NCBI GenBank assembly: GCA_963712815.1
Contig: CAVQJL010000005.1
Coordinates: 124,001-188,000, forward strand
From: RPQJ01 sp963712815
GTDB taxonomy: Bacteria > Pseudomonadota > Gammaproteobacteria > Steroidobacterales > Steroidobacteraceae
Length of the DNA: 64,000 nucleotides
Direction of reading: 5' to 3'
The position numbers were made by a program, and so were the translations under genes. The notes beneath the pieces were generated by a model. That model worked only from the letters and a program-made list of their open reading frames with translations. It was not told where the DNA came from and searched no databases. Below, in pieces: positions 56,810 to 64,000 of this stretch. Position 1 is the stretch's first letter, and every line of letters begins with the position of its first letter.

Positions 56810-58639
56810 GTGACCACCGACCCCACTTCCCAGCTGCGCAACGTCGCCATCATCGCGCACGTTGACCACGGCAAGACCACGCTCGTGGACCAGCTGCTCA
56901 AGCAGTCGGGCACCTTCGACGTCCGCAAAATCGTTCCCGAGCGCGTCATGGACTCGAACGCGCTCGAGCGCGAGCGCGGCATCACGATCCTCGCCAAGAA
57001 CACCGCGATCCGCTGGAAGGATTACCGGATCAACATCGTGGACACCCCGGGGCACGCGGACTTCGGCGGCGAGGTCGAGCGCGTGCTCTCGATGGTGGAC
57101 TCGGTGCTGCTATTGGTGGACGCGGTGGACGGCCCCATGCCGCAGACGCGCTTCGTCACGCAGAAGGCCTTCGCGCACGGCCTGCGCCCGATCGTGGTGA
57201 TCAACAAGATCGACCGCCACGAGGCGCGACCGAACTGGGTGCTCGACCAGACCTTCGACCTTTTCGATCGGCTCGGCGCCACCGAGGCGCAGCTCGATTT
57301 CCCGGTGATCTATACCTCGGCGATCCAGGGCTTCGCCTCGCACGATCCCGCGCACCGAGGCGGCGACATGACGGCGCTGTTCGAGACCATCGTCCGGCAC
57401 TGCCCGCCGCCCGACGTGGACCTCGACGGCCCGCTGCAGTTGCAGGTCTCGCAGCTCGACTACTCGAGCTACGTGGGCGCGATCGGCATCGGCCGCATCA
57501 AGCGCGGCACCCTGCGCCGCGGCATGAACGTCACCGTGGTGGACCGCCAGGGGCGCGCGCGCAACGAGCGCGTGATCCAGGTGCTCGGCTTCCTCGGCCT
57601 CGACCGCATCGAGGTGGAGGAGGTGAGCGCAGGCGACATCGTGGCGTTCGCCGGCATCGAGGTGCCCGCGATCTCGGACACGCTCTGCGACCCGATCAGG
57701 CCCGAGGCGCTGCCGCCGCTCGTGGTGGACGAGCCCACCATCGGCATGACCTTCGAGGTCAACACCTCGCCGTTCGCAGGCAAGGAAGGCAAGTACCTCA
57801 CCAGCCGCCAGATCCGCGAGCGGTTGCTGCGCGAGGCGCTCACCAACGTGGCGTTGCGCGTCGAGGAGACCGACGACCCGGACAAGTTCCAGGTTTACGG
57901 GCGCGGCGAGCTGCACCTCGGGGTGCTGCTCGAGAACATGCGCCGCGAGGGCTACGAGATCGCCGTCTCGCGGCCGCGCGTGGTCACCAAGGAAATCGAC
58001 GGGCAGTTGTGCGAGCCGTACGAAATCCTCGCCGTGGACATCGAGGACTCGAGCCAGGGCGCGGTGATGATGGCGCTCGGCAGCCGCGGCGGCCAGCTGC
58101 AGGCCATGCATCCGGACGGCAAGGGTCGCGTACGCCTCGATTACGTGATCCCTGCGCGCGGACTGATCGGTTTCCAGACCGAGTTCCGCACCACCACCTC
58201 CGGGCTTGGGCTGCTTTTCCACGTGTTCGACCACTACGCGCCCGTGCTCGACAAGCCGATCGCGGCGCGCCAGAACGGCGTCATGATCTCGAACGGCCAG
58301 GGCACCGTGCTCGGCTACTCGCTCTTCAATCTGCAGGAGCGAGGCCGGCTCATGGTCGCGCACGGCGACGAGGTGTACGAGGGACAGATCGTCGGCATCC
58401 ACAGTCGCGACAACGATCTCGTGGTGAATCCGCTCAAGGGCAAGAAGCTCACCAATGTCCGCGCCGCAGGCCGCGACGAGAACATCGTGCTCACGCCGCC
58501 GATCCGCTACACCCTCGAGCAGGCCATGGAGTTCATCGAGGACGACGAGCTCGTGGAGATCACGCCGTCGTCCATCCGCCTGCGCAAGCGCGCGCTCAAG
58601 GAGCACGAGCGCAAGCGGTCGGGGCGCGCCGACGAGTAG
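56810..58639 (+). CDS. typA: Translational GTPase TypA/BipA
   Basis: 609 residues, intact, from GTG 56810. G1 IIAHVDHGKTTLVDQLLK, G2 ERERGITI, G3 NIVDTPGHADFGGEVER, G4 VVINKIDRHEARPNWV, then EF-G-like domains and the BipA-specific C-terminal part (RGLIGFQTEFRTTTSGLGLL, SLFNLQERGRLMVAHGDEVY, GKKLTNVRAAGRDENIVLTP). Ribosome-associated GTPase for 50S assembly and stress adaptation. Near-universal, a good anchor for the chromosomal context. Confidence 0.97.
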   Translation: MTTDPTSQLRNVAIIAHVDHGKTTLVDQLLKQSGTFDVRKIVPERVMDSNALERERGITILAKNTAIRWKDYRINIVDTPGHADFGGEVERVLSMVDSVLLLVDAVDGPMPQTRFVTQKAFAHGLRPIVVINKIDRHEARPNWVLDQTFDLFDRLGATEAQLDFPVIYTSAIQGFASHDPAHRGGDMTALFETIVRHCPPPDVDLDGPLQLQVSQLDYSSYVGAIGIGRIKRGTLRRGMNVTVVDRQGRARNERVIQVLGFLGLDRIEVEEVSAGDIVAFAGIEVPAISDTLCDPIRPEALPPLVVDEPTIGMTFEVNTSPFAGKEGKYLTSRQIRERLLREALTNVALRVEETDDPDKFQVYGRGELHLGVLLENMRREGYEIAVSRPRVVTKEIDGQLCEPYEILAVDIEDSSQGAVMMALGSRGGQLQAMHPDGKGRVRLDYVIPARGLIGFQTEFRTTTSGLGLLFHVFDHYAPVLDKPIAARQNGVMISNGQGTVLGYSLFNLQERGRLMVAHGDEVYEGQIVGIHSRDNDLVVNPLKGKKLTNVRAAGRDENIVLTPPIRYTLEQAMEFIEDDELVEITPSSIRLRKRALKEHERKRSGRADE

Positions 58640-58648
58640 GGCGGTCGA

Positions 58649-58697
58649 CCCTCACCCCAGCCCTCTCCCGCTTCGCGGGAGAGGGCTGGGGTGAGGG
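58649..58697. repeat. 22-bp-arm inverted repeat, extragenic palindrome/terminator
   Basis: CCCTCACCCCAGCCCTCTCC(CG) / (CG)GGAGAGGGCTGGGGTGAGGG with loop CTTCG, perfectly paired over 22 bases, ten bases after the typA stop. Palindromes of this sequence type recur between genes in several high-GC gammaproteobacteria. It may terminate typA and stabilise its mRNA. Confidence 0.85.
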
Positions 58698-58770
58698 CTC
58701 CTCTCATCGGGACTCGCTCGCCGCCATGCCTTGCGCGTGCCGCGCTTTCGTCGCAAGCACCGCTTGACCC

Positions 58771-60840
58771 GACTTTGACAGCAGCTAGATACCAGGCGCG
58801 AAGTTTTCGAGACGCCGCAAGGGGTTGCGGCGATGGTTGGGGAAGGGCGTGTATCTAGGCGGTCAGGCGAGGTGGAGGATCGGCGGCGGCTTCTGGATCT
58901 TCAGGGATTTCAGACGCTTGAGTGGCTCGGGGGTGGGCGCGGTGACCTGCCAGACGGTGCCGTTCGGGCTCGACAATTGAGCGAGTTTGATCCGTTTCAG
59001 ATCTTTATGTTGCGCCAGGTGTCGGCGCAGGCCTGCTCAGGCGACGCGCTCGAGGAGCAAAGACAGGACGGTGAGCGCGACTTGGGCGTGGATGCGGCAT
59101 GGGGCCCAGTGATAGACGGGACGGAGCTTCAGGCCGCTCCTCAAGGAGCGCCATGCGACCTCGACGCGCTGCAGCTGCTTGTAGCCGAGCGCGAGATCGG
59201 CGGCACTCAGGGTGTCGTCGTTGCTGTGGACGACGATTTCGGCCGTCGAGCTTCTCGAGGGCGGTCACGTGCGCGGCGTCGATGCGCGGCTGGCCGGTCT
59301 TGGTGAGTCGCAGGTAACGGCCGTAGCGGCCTGAGGCGCGCAGCGCGCAGACGCGCTTGGCATGCACGCGACCGGTCTGCTCGGCGAGTGATTCGATCTC
59401 GGCACCGAGCTCATCGAGCACCTGTTGCCGGTGATGCCGTTGCCGCTCGGCTTCTCGAGGGTTGTAGCAGCAACGTAGCGACGACGGCGCTCACCGTCGC
59501 CAACGGTGACCTCCTTGACCTCGAGGTTGTCGGCGACCTTCTGGTAGCGACCGGGGCGGGTGACGACGGCGCTGGCGACCTCACCGCCGCGGTGGATCGG
59601 CATGCAGAGGATGTACTTGCCGCCGCCCTTGGACAGCGTCTCGAGGTTCGCCTTCGACACCATGCCGGCGTCGCCGACGAACACGTAGCGCGAGAGCTGC
59701 CAGCCCTTCAGGTTCTCCTTGACCTTGGCGACCGTGGTCACATCGACGGTGTTGCCGGGGAAGATCCAGTGCCGAACCGGGAAGCCGTCGCGGGTGACAG
59801 CGAGCCGATGACGATCTGCGGCGCATCAAAGCGGCCGTTCTTGGAGTGACCCCGCTTGCGAAGCGCCGGATAGGGCTTGATCCGGCCGCCTTGCCCCCTG
59901 CACCTAGTCGTCGGGACCTGCACCGGAGTCCGGCTCGTCGGTCTCGAAGTGCAGCGAGGTCGTGTCGTAGAACACGATCTCGACGTCGAGGTTCAAAAGA
60001 TCCGCCATCCAGAAGTACAGCGCCTTCTCGATCGCATTCTCGTTCGCCTCGAGGACGTCCATGGCCCGGTACAGGTGCTGCAGCGACAGGCGCTCGGCGC
60101 CTTCCAGGTGCACGTCTTCCTTGAGCCACTGCTCGTAGCGATCGAGCTTCGAGGCCGGCGCGAGCGCCCGGTTAGCGACCATCGAAAAGAGTGCGCGCTC
60201 GACGTCGAAGTCGAACTTGCGGCTCGCCAGGACCTCGGCGATGACCTCCGGGATGCCGAGTCGTCGCCACAGCTGCTTGAGCACATAGAGATCGCCGTGA
60301 TCCCACGCGTTCACGACCTGCCAGTCGGGGTTCGCGGCGACGATCTCCTCCGTTGCGCAGCGCTTGAGGATGCTCTTCGCGAGACGCCGCAGCCGCTCGG
60401 TGGTTGCGGCATCATCGGCGCGGCCGCAGTTGTAGACGATCTTGACCTGCGCGCGCTGATTCTCGGTGTCCCACAGGTTCTCGGCGAGCTGTAGTTGGGT
60501 CAGGACCGACCCGTCGGCGCGCTTCTGTCGCGACTCGCGCAAGTACATGTGCGCAACAATACTCGCGTCGAGCTCACTCTGGAGGCCTGAACCTACTGAT
60601 CCATGTATCTAGGTGTTTTCGGCCGAAATGCCTGCTCGCACACATAACCCACTGAAATGACTGCACCTCGGTCCTGAGCGGTCCCCGCCATGTGCTCACC
60701 AACTGTCAAAGTCGGGAGAAACCCCCGCCGATCCTCCACCTGGTTTGAGCGCCTACATACACGGCCTGTCCGGCGGTCACGCGCAAGTCGTTGTCGCGTC
60801 AGCGGAAATCGCATCCGTGTATCCAGGTGCCGTCAAAGTC
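58771..60840. mobile_element. Decayed IS1634/IS4-type insertion sequence with nested inverted ends
   Basis: Two nested sets of inverted repeats flank a minus-strand transposase. Inner ends: GTGTATCTAGGCGGTCA...(58849-58894) against the complement of 60717-60762, imperfect over about 46 bases. Outer ends: GACTTTGACAGCAGCTAGAT(AC) at 58771-58792 against the complement of 60819-60840, three mismatches in 22. A further CTGTCAAAGTCGGG at 60703-60716 repeats the outer motif. No target-site duplication was obvious. The element separates typA from the MBOAT locus. Confidence 0.7.
58863..60548 (-). pseudogene. IS1634/IS4-type DDE transposase, frame broken
   Basis: From ATG 60548: MYLRESRQKRADGSVLTQLQ, AENLWDTENQRAQVKIVYNC, VVNAWDHGDLYVLKQLWRRL, and the first catalytic region VEIVFYDTTSLHFETDEPDS, which is then interrupted near 59905. 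Later frames give KPYPALRKRGHSKNGRFDAP, QIVIGLAVTRDG, ENLKGWQLSRYVFVGDAGMV (second Asp), KANLETLSKGGGKYILCMPI, KTGQPRIDAAHVTALEKLDG and a tail PPPILHLA ending at 58863. About 560 codons, the usual length of IS1634 transposases; at least four shifts, so not functional as read. Confidence 0.75.
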
Positions 60841-60880
60841 GAGTGTAATACGGGCTTCCGAGAAGGGCGATGGAGTCGAT
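60549..60880. other. Right-end region of the IS and upstream region of the MBOAT gene
   Basis: About 330 bases without a gene. It holds the right inverted repeats of the IS (60717-60762 and 60819-60840) and repeated GTATCTAGG/GTATCCAGG and GTCAAAGTCG motifs. GGAG (60872-60875) is the ribosome-binding site for ATG 60881. Any promoter for the MBOAT operon must lie here or be supplied by the IS; no clear -35/-10 pair was seen. Confidence 0.45.
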
Positions 60881-63383
60881 ATGTCGTTGAGCACCCGGTC
60901 TGACCGCATCAGCCTTCGGAATTTCGTGATCATTGGCGTGCAGCTGGGTCTCGTCCTGCTAATGCTGCGGCAGTATCAGATCGAGGGCGCCGCCTTCGTG
61001 CGACTGGCCGCCTTCGCATTCTGCGGATTCGCGATTCATGCGCTGCTGCCGCTGCGCCACCGGTTGCCCTTCTTCGCCGCGCTCAGCCTCGCGGGCACCG
61101 CTCTCGTGCTGGGCATGGCGAATGCCGCCTGGCTCGTGGGCATCGGCCTGGTACTGATCGGCATCTGTCACCTGCCGATCGCAGCCTGGATTCGCGGCAC
61201 GCTGCTCGTTCTGGCAGCCGGGACCCTCGCCCTGCAGCGGGCAACTCTGCTGCCGTTCCCGTGGTCGGCGGCGATCTGGCCGATGCTGGGCTCAATGTTC
61301 ATGTTCCGGCTGATCGTCTACCTCTACGACCTGCGGCACGAGAAGGCGCCGCCGTTCCACCGGGCGGACGCTCGCCTACTTCTTCCTGCTGCCGAACGTC
61401 GTGCTTCCCGCTGTTTCCGGTCGTCGACTACAAGACGTTCCGGCGCGACTACTACGGAGCGCGACAGCTACCGAATCTACCAGCGCGGCATCGACTGGAT
61501 GGTGCGCGGCGCCGTGTCAGCTGCTTCTCTACCGCATCGTCTATTACAACCTGGCCATCGACCCGATCCCAGGTGACCGGACCTGGGGGCGACCTCGCGC
61601 GGTACCTGGTCTCGCAACTTCCTGCTCTACCTGCGGTCTCGGGACAGTTCCACCTGATCGTGGGCATGCTGCACCTGTTCGGATTCAACCTGCCGCGAGA
61701 CCCACCACCGCTACTTCTGCCAGTCCAGCTTCACCGACTTCTGGCGTCGGATCAACATCTACTGGAAGGACTTCATGATGAAGGTCTTCTACTACCCGGC
61801 GTACTTCCGCCTGAAGGAGCTGGGAGAGAAGCGAGCCATTGTCGTCTGCCACCCTCTTCGTGTTCTTGCTCACCTGGTTCCTCCACTCGTACCAGTGGTT
61901 CTGGCTCCGCGGCACGATCCTGTTCGTGCCGCAGGACATCCTGTTCTGGACAGTGCTCGGCGGGCTCGTGGTACTCAACTCGCTGTACGAGATGAAGCAC
62001 GGCCGCAGCCGCAACCTCGGGAAGCCCGTCTGGACGTGGCGCAGCGGGCTCGCGACGGCCGCGAGGACTTATGCCACGTTCTGGTGCATCTGCATTCTCT
62101 GGTCCTTCTGGACGGCTGATGTGATCGCGGACTGGGTCTCCTTGTGGTCGGCGCTGAAGGGCCCGTACACGGCCGACGCTCTGCTCTACCCGGCCGTGGT
62201 GCTCGCGGTCATCCTGCTCGGCAGCATTCCCCAGGAGAAGCTCGAGACCGCGCGCACGCAGGAGGACGCCAGCCGGGCCTGGCTGCGTGAGCGCGCCGTC
62301 AGTGTCGTGTGCCTCGTGGGTCTCATCCTGGTCAGCGTGGAGTCCGTGTACACCCATGCCGGCACAGAAGCTGCGACGCTCGTGCACTCGATACGGTCGG
62401 GACGGCTCAGCCGGCTCGATACCGCCAAACTCGAGCGTGGTTACTATGAGAGCCTGCTGTCCGTGGACCGCTTCAATTCACAGCTGTGGGAGGTCTATTC
62501 GAAGAAGCCGGCCAACTGGCTGGCCGAGGAGGGTGCCAACCTGAAGCGCTTCGTCGGAGGATTCGCGCAGGTCGAGTTAATCCCCTTGTTCGCGGCCACG
62601 ACTCCCTACGGCCTCGTCAGCACCAACCGGTGGGGCATGCGCGACCAGGACTACGAGCGTGTTCCCGGACAGAACACGTATCGCGCGGCCGTCCTCGGCG
62701 CGTCATCAGTGATGGGATGGGGCGTGGACGACGGCAGCACCTTCGAAGCGCTCGTCGAGGCGCGTCTGAACAAGGAGTTGTCCGGAACGTCGTTCCGCCG
62801 GTTCGAGCTGCTCAACTTCGGTGTGCCCGGCTATCAACCTCCGCAGCAGCTGGTCGCCTACGAGAAGGCGACGGGTTTCGGGCCGCATGCCATCTACTAC
62901 GTCGCAACCGGCCGCGAGCAGGATCGCTCGGCGTTCTACATGGCCGAGGTGATCCGCAAGGGCATCGAGATTCCCTATCGCGAACTGCAGGAAATCGTGG
63001 AGCGTTCGGGTGCGGTGCCCGGGATGGACGAACCGACGGCAACGAAGGCACTGCTGCCCTTCGGCAGCGAGATCCTCGCCGCGACCTATCGTCGGATCGC
63101 CAGCCAGGCCCGCGAGCAGGACATCGTGCCGGTGTGGATCTTCCTGCCGCAGGTACGCCAGGGCACATGGCAGGACGCGACGGCCGGCGCGGTCCAGATC
63201 GCGCGGGAGGCCGGCTTCATCGTCATCAACATGGAGGACGTCTACGACGGGCAGGATATCGAAGAGATCCGCCTCGCCGAGTGGGACGAACATCCCAACA
63301 GCCTCGGTCACCGGCTGGTCGCGGAGCGCCTTTACACTGAACTGGATGCACAACGAAGCGTCGTGTTTTCCCGACCCAATTGA
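60881..63383 (+). pseudogene. MBOAT O-acyltransferase fused to SGNH hydrolase-like domain, frameshifts in N-terminal half
   Basis: About 830 residues if repaired. N-terminal membrane helices (NFVIIGVQLGLVLLMLRQYQ; FFAALSLAGTALVLGMANAA; WPMLGSMFMFRLIVYLYDLR). After 61370 the MBOAT core hops frames: TLAYFFLLPNVV, FPVVDYKTFRRDYYG, GIDWMVRGAV, GQFHLIVGMLHLFGFNLP, SSFTDFWRRINIYWKDFMMK, then from 61840 the open TLFVFLLTWFLHSYQWFWLR, with the conserved MBOAT His in FLHSYQWFW. From about 62680 an SGNH-like domain follows: AAVLGASSVMGWGVDDGSTF (block I, GxSS), LLNFGVPGYQPPQQLVAYE, and EWDEHPNSLGHRLVAERLYT (Asp/His). About eight shifts lie between 61370 and 61850. It equals DltB plus DltD in one chain. 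Confidence 0.72.
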
Positions 63384-63397
63384 GTGGAGCAACAGTC

Positions 63398-63649
63398 ATG
63401 CCCGACAGCATCAAGGACCAGGTCAAGCACTTCATCCTCGAGACGTTCCTCCCGGGCGAAGACCCCGATGAGCTGACGGGCCAGACGCCCCTCATCTCCG
63501 GCGGCATCCTCGACTCCATCGCCACCCTGAAGCTGGTCATGTTCCTGGAGGAGAGCTTCGGAATCACTCTCGAAGCGCACGAAGCTGACCGTGAGCACCT
63601 GGACACGCTGGACACCATCGTCGCACTGGTGAATGCCAAGCAGGGGTAG
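63398..63649 (+). CDS. Acyl/aminoacyl carrier protein (DltC-like)
   Basis: 83 residues, ATG 63398 with TGGAGC 10 bases upstream. The phosphopantetheine Ser is in LISGGILDSIATLKLVMFLE, followed by ESFGITLEAHEADREHLDTL and TIVALVNAKQG. The GGILDS(I/L) motif and short length are those of carrier proteins paired with stand-alone adenylation enzymes. Located between the MBOAT-SGNH gene (14 bases) and the adenylation gene (8 bases), so one operon. Expected to hand its cargo to the MBOAT protein. Confidence 0.85.
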   Translation: MPDSIKDQVKHFILETFLPGEDPDELTGQTPLISGGILDSIATLKLVMFLEESFGITLEAHEADREHLDTLDTIVALVNAKQG

Positions 63650-63657
63650 GAGCCGCC

Positions 63658-64000
63658 ATGCCTTCCGAAGATGGGCTGCACGGATACTTCTCCGGAGCGC
63701 TGGCGCGCCATCCGGATAACGTCGCCGTCGTTGAGCCGGGCCACGGGTCGGTCACCTATGCCCGGCTCGACCAGATGTCCAACCGGGTTCGCGACCGCCT
63801 TCACGCGCTGGGAGTCCGTCCGGGCGACCGGGTCGGAATCTACCTTCGAAAATCGATCGACAGTGTCGCGGCGATCTACGGAATCCTGAAGGCGGGCGCA
63901 GCCTACGTGCCGGTGGACCCGGGCGCCCCGGCGGAGCGCAACGCCTACATCATGGCCAACTGCGCGGTGAAGGCCGTCTTCGTTGAGTCCGGCCCCGCGG
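63658..64000 (+). CDS. Amino-acid adenylation enzyme (DltA-like, 5' part)
   Basis: Open from ATG 63658 to the window end, 114 residues seen. YFSGALARHPDNVAVVEPGH, YARLDQMSNRVRDRLHALGV, RPGDRVGIYLRKSIDSVAAI and GILKAGAAYVPVDPGAPAER are core motifs A1-A2 of NRPS-type adenylation domains, the class to which DltA belongs. The residues that choose the substrate lie beyond the window. With the upstream carrier protein it should load an amino acid (or hydroxy acid) as a thioester for transfer by the MBOAT protein. Its stop, length and any condensation domain cannot be seen. Confidence 0.82.
   Translation, partial: MPSEDGLHGYFSGALARHPDNVAVVEPGHGSVTYARLDQMSNRVRDRLHALGVRPGDRVGIYLRKSIDSVAAIYGILKAGAAYVPVDPGAPAERNAYIMANCAVKAVFVESGPA

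Noticed and set aside
57110..58606. Minus-strand open frame of 498 codons inside typA
   Set aside because: Antisense to the unmistakable TypA GTPase.

Overview
This is a high-GC gammaproteobacterial chromosome segment. The evidence is a glrK-qseG-glrR sensory operon, typA/bipA, srkA, Asn-synthase-type amidotransferases and a complete exosortase A (XrtA)/PEP-CTERM exopolysaccharide (EPS) locus. I cannot name the genus. The base calls look like an unpolished long-read or MAG assembly: single-base frame breaks occur in many otherwise well-conserved genes, clustered in patches (about 11.2-12.5, 14.6-15.3, 18.4-18.8, 22.1-26.5, 28.8-36.2, 37.0-38.1, 59-60 and 61.4-61.9 kb), while 5.2-11.2, 38.5-54.5, 54.7-58.6 and 61.9-64 kb are clean.

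Layout. 0-14 kb (+): tail of a PEP-CTERM-system outer-membrane barrel, XrtA-type polysaccharide deacetylase, Asn synthase, exosortase A fused to EpsI, a TIGR03088-type glycosyltransferase, a second Asn synthase, two GT4 enzymes, a second deacetylase, then an alpha/alpha-toroid protein and an AAC(3)-type N-acetyltransferase. 14-19.6 kb: GNAT, ATP-grasp, TolB-like propeller, sulfotransferase and an Asn-synthase-like gene lacking the catalytic Cys. 19.8-24.9 kb (+): GT2, acyl carrier protein, exosortase-associated hydrolases 2 and 1, O-antigen-ligase-like protein, a second ATP-grasp. 24.8-35.4 kb (-): sulfotransferase, GT4, small secreted protein, kelch protein, polysaccharide lyase, deacetylase, Wzx flippase and a large RTX/cadherin/propeller protein. 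35.5-38.4 kb (-): the exosortase-associated PLP decarboxylase and acyl-CoA ligase. 38.5-41.9 kb (-): glrR, qseG, glrK.

42-45.8 kb (+): four tandem paralogous PEP-CTERM genes, each with its own sigma-54 -24/-12 promoter and most followed by a hairpin terminator. These are the likely cargo of exosortase A. 45.7-50.7 kb (-): FemAB-like protein, methyltransferase, galE, and an inverted second copy of the AAC(3)/toroid pair seen at 11.9-14 kb. 50.8-58.6 kb is outside the EPS locus: srkA, three lipoproteins (two with PKD domains, one of them an HExxH metallopeptidase-like protein, one with a VWA domain) and typA.

58.8-60.8 kb holds a decayed IS1634/IS4-type element. Beyond it, 60.9-64 kb carries an MBOAT-SGNH fusion, a carrier protein and the start of an adenylation enzyme. 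Together these have the same parts as a Gram-positive Dlt system (DltB+DltD, DltC, DltA), and they are the best candidate here for an undescribed envelope- or EPS-acylating system.

How it fits together: glycosyltransferases, flippase and ligase build the polymer; deacetylases, sulfotransferases, acetyltransferases and possibly the MBOAT module decorate it; the lyase and propellers trim or bind it; XrtA processes the PEP-CTERM proteins; sigma-54 controls them. The sigma-54 activator is not obviously in the window, because the one NtrC-type protein present (GlrR) has lost the GAFTGA loop and Walker residues.
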